DNA from: Cryptomeria japonica
Taxonomy: Eukaryota > Streptophyta > Pinopsida > Cupressales > Cupressaceae
Direction of reading: 5' to 3'
Length of the DNA stretch: 64,000 nt
NCBI RefSeq assembly: GCF_030272615.1
Contig: NC_081412.1
Location: 40,356,791-40,420,790 of the forward strand
In this document: positions 33,720-43,505 of the stretch, piece after piece
How positions within the stretch are numbered: the first letter of the stretch is position 1
Layout: the number at the start of each line of letters is the position of its first letter
Position numbers and translations under genes: made by a program
The notes under the pieces: generated by a model
What the model saw: only the letters and a program-made list of their open reading frames with translations
Told to the model about the DNA's origin: nothing
Database searches by the model: none

Positions 33720-34547
33720 CTACTGATAGGCTTTGAGGTGATTGTATGCACCTTGTCGCTTCTCATCAAGTAACTCTAAGTCCTGAAGACGTGAGACTCT
33801 GTATGCTTCATCATTGATGAGATTATGCAAGGAAACTCGTAATGATGGTATCTCAACCTCAATAGGTAAGATAGCTTCTGCACCATAGACCAATGAATAA
33901 GGAGTTGCACCTGTAGGGGTTCGAATGCTAGTTCGATATGCCCATAATGCTGGATTCAATTGAACATGCCAATCACGACCGGCATCATTGACTATCTTCT
34001 TTAGGATTCTTAATATGTTTTTATTGGATGCTTCAGCCTGACCATTGCCTTGTGGGTAATAGGGAGTGGAAAAGCGGTGTTGGATATGAAATTTCTCACA
34101 AAGCTCACGAACATCCTGATTTTTGAAAGGAAGACCATTATCTGTGATGATGCACATAGGTACACCATACCGGCAGATGATGTAGTTGAGGATGAATGAG
34201 GCGATCTGCTTGCCGGTGACTTGGGGAAGTGGAACAGCTTCGATCCACTTTGTGAAATATTCGGTAGCGGTAATAATGAATTTATGGCCATTGGATGAAG
34301 ATGGATGAATCTTACCCACAAGGTCAAGGCCCCATTGACAAAAAGGCCATGGTGTTGTGATTGGTTGCAGTTCCTGTGCTGGTGCATGTATCAGGTCACC
34401 ATGAACTTGACATTTCTTGCATTTCCTGACAAAGTAGTAGGAATCCTTTTCCATAGATGGCCAATAGTATCCAGCTCGCATGATCTTCTTGGCTAGTGAT
34501 GGACCACTTGAGTGAGTCCCGCAAATTCCTTCATGTACCTCTTCCAA
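33720..34547 (-). CDS. pol: Element B integrase core
   Basis: 275-residue open frame holding an N-terminal zinc finger (H5, H12, C43, C46 in HEGICGTH...CKKC) and the catalytic triad D75 (WGLDLVGK), D136 (ITDNGLPF) and E172 (GQAEASNKNI), that is D, D35E spacing. The segment TPYYPQGNGQAE is typical of Ty3/gypsy integrases. It would cut the ends of the cDNA and join them to the target. It is in frame with the RT-RNase H ORF, separated by one TAG (34566-34568) that corresponds to a CAG (Gln) codon in D, so it is really the end of one pol polyprotein. The listed ATG is internal. The core keeps all catalytic residues. Confidence 0.93.
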   Translation of the reverse strand: MEEVHEGICGTHSSGPSLAKKIMRAGYYWPSMEKDSYYFVRKCKKCQVHGDLIHAPAQELQPITTPWPFCQWGLDLVGKIHPSSSNGHKFIITATEYFTKWIEAVPLPQVTGKQIASFILNYIICRYGVPMCIITDNGLPFKNQDVRELCEKFHIQHRFSTPYYPQGNGQAEASNKNILRILKKIVNDAGRDWHVQLNPALWAYRTSIRTPTGATPYSLVYGAEAILPIEVEIPSLRVSLHNLINDEAYRVSRLQDLELLDEKRQGAYNHLKAYQ

Positions 34548-34565
34548 AACCTTTGTTATCTCATC

Positions 34566-37500
34566 CTATTCCAGACATCGAAGGAGAGTACCATCAAGAC
34601 TATGTCGGTATAGGGTTTCGGCAATAATGGTATATCGAGCAGTTTGGCGAATGAAGGTTTTTCGTTGGTTATTTGATTGGTTGGGAGGAAGGGTGTGATC
34701 GCGGAGATAGGTGTAGAACTCACCGTACCATGGGGATTCAGAACCGACAAGGTGACATATCATCTCGGATTCGGGGATATCATAAGCGGGGATCCAAAGC
34801 TGTTCTACCAAGAACTCGTAGTGTGGTGAATTCTGTGGAAGATCTAGTAGAGATGCGATGGTAGCCATAGCGTCAGCAGCTCGATTCTGATCTCTTGGTA
34901 TCTGCTCAAAAGTGATAGTAGTAAATGATGTCTTTAGAGTGTCCACCATTTTCTTATATGGCATGAGTTTATCATCTTTGGTCTGATATTCATCTGTTGC
35001 TTGTCGAATGACTAGTTGGGAATCGCCATATACTTGCAGTTTTTGTAATTTCCATTGTACGGCTAGCCTGAGTCCTATGATCAAGGCCTCATACTCTGCA
35101 ATGTTGTTTGTGCATGGAAATGTGAGCCTGTAAGACTTCAAGATGTTGTCACCTTGAGGTGTGATAAACAAAATGCCTGCCCCTGAGCCGTGCCTAGTGT
35201 ATGAACCATCAAAATATAGTTTCCATGGTTGTACTTCTGTGATCATGAATATCTCTTCATCTGGAAAATTGGAAATGAGGGGATGATCGCCTATGAGTGG
35301 TGCATCGGCCAACTGATCTGCAATGACCTGCCCTTTGATAGCTTTACGGTCCACATAATTGATGTCAAATTCACTTAGAATCATTACCCATTTGGCCAAG
35401 CGACCTGTCAATGCTGCTTTGCTGAGTAAATACTTGAGTGGATCAATCTTTGTGATGAGTTGTACCTTGTGTGTCAACAGATAGTGTCGCAATTTAGTGG
35501 CTGCTAAGATTACTGCTAGGCAAGCTCGCTCAATAGGTGTGTAATTGAGTTCATAGCCAACCAGTGTGCGAGAGATGTAGTAAACAGCACACTCTTTGCC
35601 TTTTGCATTATGTTGTGCCAATAATACACCTAATGCTGTACTTGTCGCTGAGATATAAAGTAACAACGGTCTACTTGGATCTGGTGGCATCAACAATGGT
35701 GGATTCATGAGATAGTCTTTAAGCATCTGAAATGCTTGTTGGCATCTGGCATCCCACTGAAAGCGGGTGTTCTTGTGTAGCAAGTGTGTGAATGGGTGAC
35801 ACTTATCAGCCAATTGTGCAATGAATCTTCGGATGGATTGAAGCCGCCCTTGTAATGTCCTTAGCTGACTGATATTCTTTGGAGGTGGCATGTCCATTAT
35901 TGCCTTAACCTTTGCTGGATCGACCTCAATGCCTTTGCTTGAGACAATGTATCCTAGAAGCTTCCCAGAGGTCACTCCAAAGACACATTTCTTTGGGTTG
36001 AGTCGAACATGATATTGTTCCAGTCTATCAAAGATTTGATCTAAGATGTGGAGATGTCCTTCTCTAGTAAGTGATTTTGCTAGTAAGTCATCCACATAAT
36101 CTTCCATCATAGTATGCATCATGTCATGGAAGATGGTGGTCATTGCTCTTTGATAGGTCGCTCCTACATTCTTTAGACCAAAAGGCATTACATTCCAACA
36201 GTATGTGCCCCATGGACATGTGAAGGCTATCTTATGTTGATCTTCGGGTGCGATCTTTATCTGATTGTAGCTGGAAAAGCCATCCATGAGTGAAAGCATC
36301 GCATGTCCTACTGTTAGATCCACTATGATGTCAATATTTGGTAGGGGAAAGTCATCCTTAGGACATGCCTTATTCAGATCTCTGAAGTCAGTACAAATGC
36401 GGATGCCCCCTTTTGGTTTGCCGACAGGCACAATGTTGGAGATCCATTCTGCATAATCAATTGGCCTAATGAAACCAACATCTAGGAGTTTCTTGAGTTC
36501 TGTTTTGACTAGCACTGCAATCTGGGGATGCATCTTACGAAGCTTCTGCTTGACAGGTTTGGTTCCTTCTGCTACGGTGAGGTGATGCATGACTAAATCA
36601 GGATCAAGCCCAGGCATGTCTGCATATGACCATGCAAATTTGATCTGACGCTTCTGGAAGAACTCTATAAATTTAGGTTGTTCCTCTGGAGTGAGAAGAG
36701 ATGCCAGATGTATGATATGAGGATTTTCAGGAGTCCCCACATTGTATTCTTTGGTTTCCTCGATGAGAATCGTTGATCGTTCCTGTTGTGCATTAGCAGG
36801 GAGAATGTCAAACCCTTCATCCTTAGGTGCCTCAAAGAGGTTTTCACCGTTGGATACGCTCTTTCTTTTTACTCTTGTGGGATCAAACAGTGCCACAGTG
36901 TGGTTTTCACTAGAAGATCCATGTTTCATTGTTATATTTTTGCAGCTGAAAGGTTTGGCATCCACCCCGAAGTATGCTGCGCTATTAAGTTCAATGGCGA
37001 ATCCAGCTTTGTGATCCCCGCTTGGTAGATTATCCCGTAATTCCAAAAAGTCAATGATAGCCTCATCGTTTTGGAAGAGGTCAAGACATGGAGGATTTGA
37101 TTGGTTCCATTCGATGATTTCAGGGTGGATAATGGGCATTACTTCATCAATTATGTTAAGTGCGGGAGATGTATCAGTGAGGGTTAAGACATTATGGTGA
37201 AGGTCGTTAATGGTACTCTCCCTGTCAGAATCAGGCGTAGGATGACACGTAGGGTCTGTGGAAGATGTTTCCAGTTTAGGAACCCAAGTGGTCTTTATCT
37301 GTGCTTCTCCATAAACAGGGATATCTTTGCGTGGTGGAGGTGGTGATGTGTCTTCCTCATCTGAAGTGTTAAGCTGTACAGAATCAAATTCCCACTCATG
37401 TGAGTTAGTCTCTGAATCACTTTCCAGCATCCGATTACTATACCATACTGGGATGTCCTTTGAGTTAAATACCGCAGGTGTGATTGGTTGATGTACCTTT

Positions 37501-38102
37501 GTAATGATTGGTGCTGCAGGGCGATTGAGGGGGATCAAGGAATCTGTTATAGGGAGTATTGGTAATATTGATTCTGTTTCTTCTGCTGGGACTGCTGGTG
37601 TTATAGATGCTGCTGCGGGTGCTGATACAGTTACTGCTGCTAATGGTGTGACTGATGAGATGTCGAGTTCGTTTGATGGGATGAGTGGCATTGGTGATAG
37701 TTGTGTTGGGGTTTTGAGCCTCAGTGGGGCTGTTGGGATGGTGCTTGAGGGTGCTTTGATTATGAAAGGTGCCCGCTTTGTAGTAGGTGGACAAAATGGT
37801 TTGCTGGGTTTTCCTTTGAACTTGAGTTTAGGAAAGATCTCTTTTTTAAAGCCGAGGCCTGTATTACCTTTGGGCTTGAATTCCGGCAGCAAGGGTTCAT
37901 GTCGTCCTTGTTTGCAATATCCCAAAGCACTTTGACCATCATACCCCATTCTTTGCATAATGAGGAGACCTTTGCCATACTGTTCTATAGGAAGTGTAAC
38001 TCGTGGTTTATCAGTGGTGATGGGATCTTTATAGATCCATTCCGCTAGGTCCTCATCTTGTGTTTCTTCCTCTTGACTCTTTCCAAGAACGAAAGGTGTC
38101 AA
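34566..38102 (-). CDS. pol: Element B pol: G-patch, RT, RNase H, second RNase H
   Basis: 1178-residue open frame. Residues about 42-86 form a G-patch-like module (YGKGLLIMQRMGYDGQSALG ... NTGLGF). A long P/S/T-rich linker follows to about 430. RT lies around 540-720 with GGIRICTDFRDLNKACPKDD, TCPWGTYCWNVMPFGLKN and the catalytic box YVDD at 669-672 (36087-36098). The RT-linked RNase H follows (about 760-900, YISATSTALGVLLAQ). A second RNase H of the archaeal/plant kind spans about 955-1085 (LYFDGSYTRHGSGAG, NNIAEYEALIIGL, VYGDSQLVI, RDQNRAADAMA). Two RNase H domains place it in the Tat lineage. The frame continues from gag-protease through stops, so the first ATG here is probably not a natural start. 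Confidence 0.95.
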   Translation of the reverse strand: MTPFVLGKSQEEETQDEDLAEWIYKDPITTDKPRVTLPIEQYGKGLLIMQRMGYDGQSALGYCKQGRHEPLLPEFKPKGNTGLGFKKEIFPKLKFKGKPSKPFCPPTTKRAPFIIKAPSSTIPTAPLRLKTPTQLSPMPLIPSNELDISSVTPLAAVTVSAPAAASITPAVPAEETESILPILPITDSLIPLNRPAAPIITKVHQPITPAVFNSKDIPVWYSNRMLESDSETNSHEWEFDSVQLNTSDEEDTSPPPPRKDIPVYGEAQIKTTWVPKLETSSTDPTCHPTPDSDRESTINDLHHNVLTLTDTSPALNIIDEVMPIIHPEIIEWNQSNPPCLDLFQNDEAIIDFLELRDNLPSGDHKAGFAIELNSAAYFGVDAKPFSCKNITMKHGSSSENHTVALFDPTRVKRKSVSNGENLFEAPKDEGFDILPANAQQERSTILIEETKEYNVGTPENPHIIHLASLLTPEEQPKFIEFFQKRQIKFAWSYADMPGLDPDLVMHHLTVAEGTKPVKQKLRKMHPQIAVLVKTELKKLLDVGFIRPIDYAEWISNIVPVGKPKGGIRICTDFRDLNKACPKDDFPLPNIDIIVDLTVGHAMLSLMDGFSSYNQIKIAPEDQHKIAFTCPWGTYCWNVMPFGLKNVGATYQRAMTTIFHDMMHTMMEDYVDDLLAKSLTREGHLHILDQIFDRLEQYHVRLNPKKCVFGVTSGKLLGYIVSSKGIEVDPAKVKAIMDMPPPKNISQLRTLQGRLQSIRRFIAQLADKCHPFTHLLHKNTRFQWDARCQQAFQMLKDYLMNPPLLMPPDPSRPLLLYISATSTALGVLLAQHNAKGKECAVYYISRTLVGYELNYTPIERACLAVILAATKLRHYLLTHKVQLITKIDPLKYLLSKAALTGRLAKWVMILSEFDINYVDRKAIKGQVIADQLADAPLIGDHPLISNFPDEEIFMITEVQPWKLYFDGSYTRHGSGAGILFITPQGDNILKSYRLTFPCTNNIAEYEALIIGLRLAVQWKLQKLQVYGDSQLVIRQATDEYQTKDDKLMPYKKMVDTLKTSFTTITFEQIPRDQNRAADAMATIASLLDLPQNSPHYEFLVEQLWIPAYDIPESEMICHLVGSESPWYGEFYTYLRDHTLPPNQSNNQRKTFIRQTARYTIIAETLYRHSLDGTLLRCLE

Positions 38103-38135
38103 AGCACATGCTGGTATGTTTAGTGGTTGCTGGAG

Positions 38136-39293
38136 TACCTACTGTGGTTTACCATGAGTTCTAGGAGAAGTGGGCATTTGTCCCACACAAAAGAGTTGAC
38201 TCAAGTTGTATTCCCCAGGACCTTCCTCTACTATCTTCATCTTAAGCTTTTCTTGCTTGGGTATAATGGTGTTTGAACGGGCAAGAGAGGCGGGACTTAT
38301 ATATGATGTGGAGGAAATGGCTTCTCTATTATTAGGAAAGGTAATCTCTGGTTGATGGTTGATATTATGGCAATATGCAAAGGGATTTGCGTCACCCAGA
38401 ATTGTGATCTCTACACCGTTATGTGGGAACTTGATACATTGATGGTAGGTAGATGGAACGGCTTGCATGGCATGTATCCAAGGTCGTCCTAACAATAGAT
38501 TGTATGGCAGAGGAAGGTCCAGAACCTGACAAATGATGTTCTTTACCACGGGGCCCACTCGGATTGGTAGTACCACAGCTCCTTTGGATGAATGCTCTGC
38601 ATCGTCATAGGCTTTGATTGTGATCTTCTTGCGAGGATCCACTGATTCTACTGCATATCCCAATGCTGTGACCAACTATAATGTACAAATATTTAGGCCT
38701 GCTCCATTATCGATCAAGACTCGCTTGATCCTATGCTGGTTAATAAATCCTTTGATGTGGAGTGAGGCGTTATGAGGTTGCTAGAAGGAAGAGTTATCAC
38801 TTTCGGAAAAAGTGAGACAAGGTGATGACTTCAGACTTCCAACCATGGCTTGAAATTGGTCTGTATTCAGATTTGCAGGGACTGACGCCTCTTGGAGTGC
38901 TTGATCCAAGATAGTTTTATGAGATGGCGATAGACGCAAAAGCTCTAAAATGGATATAAGTGCAGGGGTTTTGTCTAATTGTTCCACAAGATTGTACTAC
39001 TTTGGGATGGAGGTGGTGCCTTGTGGAGCTGCCTTGATGGTAACTTTGCCGCAGCGTGTAACAACATTGCAATTTGAGTTGGGATTTTTGAAGGTTATAG
39101 TTGCAACTTGTTCATTGGCATCATATGGGTGATTTACAGTGTAATTATACGCAGCCTATGTATAATCAGTGGTATTAGTGCCTCACCTAGAAGTGGAAGG
39201 ACCCCTTTGATCTTGTGATGGAAGTGGATTTTTGAACATTAGATGATCATTATTGGTTGTTTTTGGGTCATGTCCTTCAATTTCAATTTCTCC
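38136..39293 (-). pseudogene. pol: Element B protease region, stops in frame
   Basis: Same frame as gag and pol, between the gag TGA (39294-39296) and a stop near 38136. It has further TAG stops near 39155, at 38781 and near 38685. D (57082-58017) keeps a longer open version. Readable parts include LDKTPALISILELLRLSPSH, then the protease flap/end region ITIKAYDDAEHSSKGAVV and LLGRPWIHAMQAVPSTYHQC. The active-site loop (LIDNG in D) lies just before the stop at about 38685. Most stops match Gln codons (CAA/CAG) of D; the one at 38136 replaces a Trp codon. The protease would cut the gag-pol polyprotein. Confidence 0.85.
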
Positions 39294-40763
39294 TCAATCA
39301 ATAAGATCTTGAATGAGATCTTTCAATCGGTGACAATTACTTGTCTTGTGTCCTCTTCCTTGATGGAATTCACAGTGTTCAGTATCTCTCCACCATGCTG
39401 GTTTGACTTGAGGCTCATAGTTTGATAGCCTAGGTAGAGTGATCAAATTCTGAGAAATGAGTTGTCGCAACACTATTTCAATGGGTTCCCCTAAGGGAGT
39501 ATATGCGCGTTTTTGTTTTTGTGGACGAGGTCTTGGTTCATCATGAGATGTGATGCAACCTTGATTGGAAGGAACATTTGTGTTATTCTGAGGTGGAGGA
39601 TTTTGTCCTGCAAATCGAACCATAGGTTGTGCATTTTGGATAGTCCAGGCATCCACAACCCCATCATTGACGATATTTTTGTTTTTATTCCAGAAGTTTG
39701 GTTTATCGCTATTGAAGCGTGGGCGAGGACCATCTTTTGGTTCATTAAAGATTTTGATGAGTCCTTTCTTGATGAGTGCCCTTTCACATTTTAAACCCTT
39801 GGTGATCATATCGTTAAAAGAGTCTGTGTCTTTGACATCCAGGTGAAATTCCATTTCTTTGTTTAAGTTGGAAATGAAAATTTCCACTAGTTCTCGTTCA
39901 GGTAACTGAAGAGAACGTCTGCTAGACATTTGGTGCCATCGTTGCAGGAATACTGAGAATAGTTCACCTGGTTTTTGTTTGGTGTTGCACAGATCAGCCA
40001 TGGTGATGTCGTGTTCAATATTATAAGAGTAATGAGATAGGAACTTCTGGATGAGTTCCTCAAATGTTCTAATGCCACCTGGTAGTCGGGAAAACCATGA
40101 TGTGGTTGTTCCTCCCAAACTTTGGGGAAAAAGGCGCATTAGGTATGTGTCTTCATATGCCACTTCAAGACAAGCGGAATGAAATTCTCGGACATGATCA
40201 CGGGGATCCCCCTTTCCTCTATATTTTTCAAATTTGGGTGTTTCGAATCCTCGTGGAAAGGGTGGCATATAAAGATTCCTATCAAACGGATAGGGACAGA
40301 TGTCGTTAAGTGAGAATTGATTGGTCTTAACACCACTATGAAGTTGTTGGGCGAGATTCTCGACTTGTTGCCGCAACATCTCCATTTCATTTGGAGGAGG
40401 AGGTGGTGGGTTACCTTGAGGAATGTTATACCTGATGTGATCTCTACCTCTTTCCTCCTCATGGCGACTTTGTCTTTCTGATGCTTGTCTTAATTGGGCA
40501 AGATCAAAGTCAGAGGGGAGTTTGGCTCCTTCTTGAGCGAGTTTTAAGAAGTGAGCATCCGCATTACTCCTGAGTATTTCATCAAATAGTCTGTTAAAGA
40601 GAGGGTTGTGCTGGGCCATCTCTATTGTTGCAGGAGTGGGAGTACTTGGGTTTTCGTCATTCATATTTCCTCCAAGTGCCTCTTGAAATTCATTGAGATT
40701 TTCGTCTTCTTTTTCCTCAATTTCTATTTCTCGTTGCCTTGACCGTGATCGGGTTTGAGCCAT
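39294..40763 (-). CDS. gag: Element B gag
   Basis: 489-residue open frame from an ATG in good position after the leader, beginning MAQTRSRSRQREIEIEEKED; D has the same start (MAHTRSRSRQQE). Residues about 175-290 are the capsid-like retrotransposon gag domain (FEKYRGKGDPRDHVREFHSA, QSLGGTTTSWFSRLPGG, TMADLCNTKQKPGE). A C464-X2-H-X4-H-X4-C477 knuckle (CEFHQGRGHKTSNC) lies near the end, a CHHC variant of the usual CCHC. Gag packages the RNA and forms the particle. The ORF ends LIQDLID-TGA; D has a TGA at exactly the same codon, and the frame stays open into protease sequence beyond it. Confidence 0.95.
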   Translation of the reverse strand: MAQTRSRSRQREIEIEEKEDENLNEFQEALGGNMNDENPSTPTPATIEMAQHNPLFNRLFDEILRSNADAHFLKLAQEGAKLPSDFDLAQLRQASERQSRHEEERGRDHIRYNIPQGNPPPPPPNEMEMLRQQVENLAQQLHSGVKTNQFSLNDICPYPFDRNLYMPPFPRGFETPKFEKYRGKGDPRDHVREFHSACLEVAYEDTYLMRLFPQSLGGTTTSWFSRLPGGIRTFEELIQKFLSHYSYNIEHDITMADLCNTKQKPGELFSVFLQRWHQMSSRRSLQLPERELVEIFISNLNKEMEFHLDVKDTDSFNDMITKGLKCERALIKKGLIKIFNEPKDGPRPRFNSDKPNFWNKNKNIVNDGVVDAWTIQNAQPMVRFAGQNPPPQNNTNVPSNQGCITSHDEPRPRPQKQKRAYTPLGEPIEIVLRQLISQNLITLPRLSNYEPQVKPAWWRDTEHCEFHQGRGHKTSNCHRLKDLIQDLID

Positions 40764-41217
40764 TTTGTTTACAAGTTTTGTGTGAAGTTGATTGAAGATG
40801 ATGATGAGTTGTTGTTTAATGTAATGAGATTTGATGGTTGGTGATTGTGTGGTATGTAGAGCTCTAGCACTTTGAGGTAGATGTAACTGAAATTGCTTCT
40901 TTGAATTGCTTGTTTGTTTGAGGAGTTTGGATGTGATAAGGTGTAGAGAAATCTGAGATGTGTTACAGATTTTGACTACCTAGTAATGAGAGGATTCACT
41001 CATGAACTAGTTTTACCCTGCATAGATGTGTCTCTTAGGATGAGCTTATCCTAGATGTAGAAACAATCTAAAAAGTGATGTGATGTGTTTGATTTCAAGC
41101 AATATCTAAAAAAGTAATCTTGGGACAAGAACCTCTTAATGTTTTGAGAGTTTTGGGATGGATTGATGATGGAATAATGATGTATGAATGAGATGATGGA
41201 TGTTTTGTTTTCAACTT
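40764..41217 (-). other. Element B spacer between leader ORF and gag
   Basis: About 450 bases without a convincing frame. It matches 59543-60000 of D well. It precedes the gag ATG. Confidence 0.6.
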
Positions 41218-41742
41218 TCAATAAAAACTTTGTGTTACAAATGGAAAAAACTCTACTTCTTCCCTTTCAGGCGTTGGTGGCACTTCTCGAGCTGTGTTGT
41301 AGGTGATACAGATGTTTGGGAAGAAGTTGGGATTAATCTTTCCTCCTTGATTTTTGTGATAACTCAGAGCTCTATATTGCATAAAAGCTCTGCGGTTCAA
41401 TGATTTTGAATCAAACTCGTTTGTTTTACTTTGAAGGTATAGACACATGCGATGTAAAAAGACTCTATGGGAGACAAAGATTTGTCGATTGATATAGAAG
41501 AATTTCCTCCTTTTGATCAAAGTCTTTGAGCTCAATGGTCTCCTTTTCAAGTTGATATTCTGATGACACTTCTTCTTTTGCAAGATGTGAAGAATGGTCA
41601 TAAAAGTTGTGACTCTGTGTTGTTTGCACTTTGTTTTTGGTATTTTTGGTTGTGTTGATAGATGTTGGATGAATACTTTGTTTTTGGGATTGATTTTCTG
41701 ATTTTTCTTTGACAAGAAAACAAAGCAAGCACCCAAACACAA
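41218..41742 (-). CDS. Element B leader ORF, conserved in D, function unknown
   Basis: A 174-residue basic frame between PBS and gag. Its homologue in D (60114-60524, continuing after one TAA to about 60000) shares HIL.K....H..INLK.RPLSSK..IKRRKF, NRQIFVSHR.FLH, SLNRRAF and, after the D stop, GGKIN, ICITYN.ARE, PPTPE and the C-terminus FVTQSFY-TGA. Over the last roughly 49 codons I count about a dozen synonymous and eleven amino-acid-changing differences, which favours past selection on the protein. No known domain is recognised. Ogre elements of the Tat lineage also carry an extra ORF upstream of gag, so position is a precedent, but I cannot show homology. A fast-evolving accessory protein is my best guess. 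Confidence 0.6.
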   Translation of the reverse strand: MCLGACFVFLSKKNQKINPKNKVFIQHLSTQPKIPKTKCKQHRVTTFMTILHILQKKKCHQNINLKRRPLSSKTLIKRRKFFYINRQIFVSHRVFLHRMCLYLQSKTNEFDSKSLNRRAFMQYRALSYHKNQGGKINPNFFPNICITYNTAREVPPTPEREEVEFFPFVTQSFY

Positions 41743-43485
41743 AATTGTAGCCTCAAAGGCACAAATGAGTATGGGTCTAGATCAACCCAATCCTTGGACT
41801 TGTTTTTGACCCTTCCTTTAGATTTATTTTAAGGTGTATTTCCAAAGCCTGAAGTCGGCTCAATTTGCACTAGGTCTGTAAAACGAACACACTTCAAACA
41901 CTTTTTATCCCTAAGGTCAAATGGCCAGTTGTGATAAATTTAGCCCACATCTTGATATTTCTTCGACTTTGGTACTACATACCTTATGAATCCTGCCGTG
42001 GCAGGTAAGGATGTGATATACTAAGTCTTGCACGAGCATAACAAATAGATGATCCCTATGATGGGGGAGTCACCACTTTTATCAAGCCACAAGTGACTTT
42101 TCAAAAAGCTATGTTTCTACTCAAGGAAATATGTATGGTGAGTATCTTGGGAGCAAAACCATCTATGCTCTTGCACTAAATTATATCTCAAATATCCTCA
42201 ATCAATAGAATGGGTGGGCTACTACTTAAAAGTGTTTAGTCATGTTCGATGTTTTTGGACATAAGTTCATTCTCCAGTGACTCACTTAAGAGCCTTGTAA
42301 CTGGTGGTGGGGCCCATTTGTCCTTTCGGCCAGTTACGCTGTAGGAACAGCTATACCCAAGGCTACAACTTTCGCTCTCACCTGATTTCTATAGTGGCTC
42401 GAAGGATTTACCGCTCAAGGTCGTTCCCAAGAGTGATGTGTCTTTTGGTAGGCCTCTCTTTAAAAGATAAAATTTTGAGTGTTACTAACACTTTTCTCTT
42501 GCACCTAGGACCACGAAAGCCAAGGGAGAGGATAGTGTGTGTTAGAAGTAGGACCACTCGACCAACTTTTTGCACAAGTGTGCCAAGCACGAAAAACACT
42601 TGTTCTTTTTAATCTATCATTGCAATGTGATCTAACTATTTGGAGATGTTGCTCCAACAATCATGGTGTTCTTTTTAATTTTCAAAGGCAATTGTTTGAG
42701 TAAACTAGAATTTGAAAATCCTGGTCAACTTAATGAAAAATACGTTTGCATGAAGTAAAATTGCTTTAAAAATGAGACAAGTTGATTGTGAATTTTATTT
42801 GCACCAAAAATGGAAGTGTGGATTGTGAGTTTTATCTTGATGCAAGAAATAAAATTTGCCTTGTTTATTTTAAGCACCAAAACGAAGTTTGTTTCCTAAC
42901 CTGCAAAAAAAATAAAGTTGTTTTTGTATAAGTTTGTGGTTCTTTTTACCTTTGAACAATGAAATTCTTTTTAAGAGCCCCAAACAAATGTTTGATTCTT
43001 TTTTTAAAAGCCCAAAGTTGAAATGTGAAGTTAATTTTAAACCAAAATAAAAAGTGAATTCATTTTTAAAACCAACTTCAAAAAACAAGTTAGTAAAAAA
43101 ATATAAATCTACTTTTTAATCTAATTTAAATCTGCACAAAAGAAAAAAATAGTTAGTAAAATCCGCTTATTTGGTGGGCTTCTACAAGCCTAATTTTTAT
43201 TTTTATTTTTTGGTTTTTTTTTGGTTTTTTTGGTTACAAGGTGATTTGTACAACGTTTTGTTACAATAGCGCTAGTCTGCATTTGAACAGAGGCACTATT
43301 TAACACAAACACACTAAAAGAAAGGGAAAGGCAAAGAAGGGAAAAGCACTGAAATAGGGTGAATAGCGCCAAAATAATGTCAAACGCACCAAAACAGTGT
43401 CAAAAGCGCAACCTGTGTGACATTTTCAACATTCAAACATGTTATTGGTTAAAAAAAAAAAAAAGTTGATCTTTTTGGTGTTGGA
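41743..43485 (-). other. Element B 5' leader
   Basis: 1.7 kb of non-coding leader. The part from about 41750 to 42660 is strongly conserved with 60540-61440 of D, including gaatcctgccgtggcaggta, a long block around 42040-42200 and ctcttgcacctaggaccacg. No long frame is shared. The part near the PBS (42660-43485) is T/A-rich and differs from D, where a tandem array occupies the same place. Confidence 0.7.
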
Positions 43486-43503
43486 TTCACGTCGGGTTCA
43501 CCA
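43486..43503 (-). other. Primer-binding site of element B
   Basis: Minus strand TGGTGAACCCGACGTGAA, two bases inside the 5' LTR. It equals the consensus of the four elements here. Confidence 0.85.
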
Positions 43504-43505
43504 AA

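Noticed and set aside
37504-37935. 143-residue plus-strand ORF rich in G, A and S
   Set aside because: It is antisense to the P/T-rich linker of B pol; the composition mirrors that linker.
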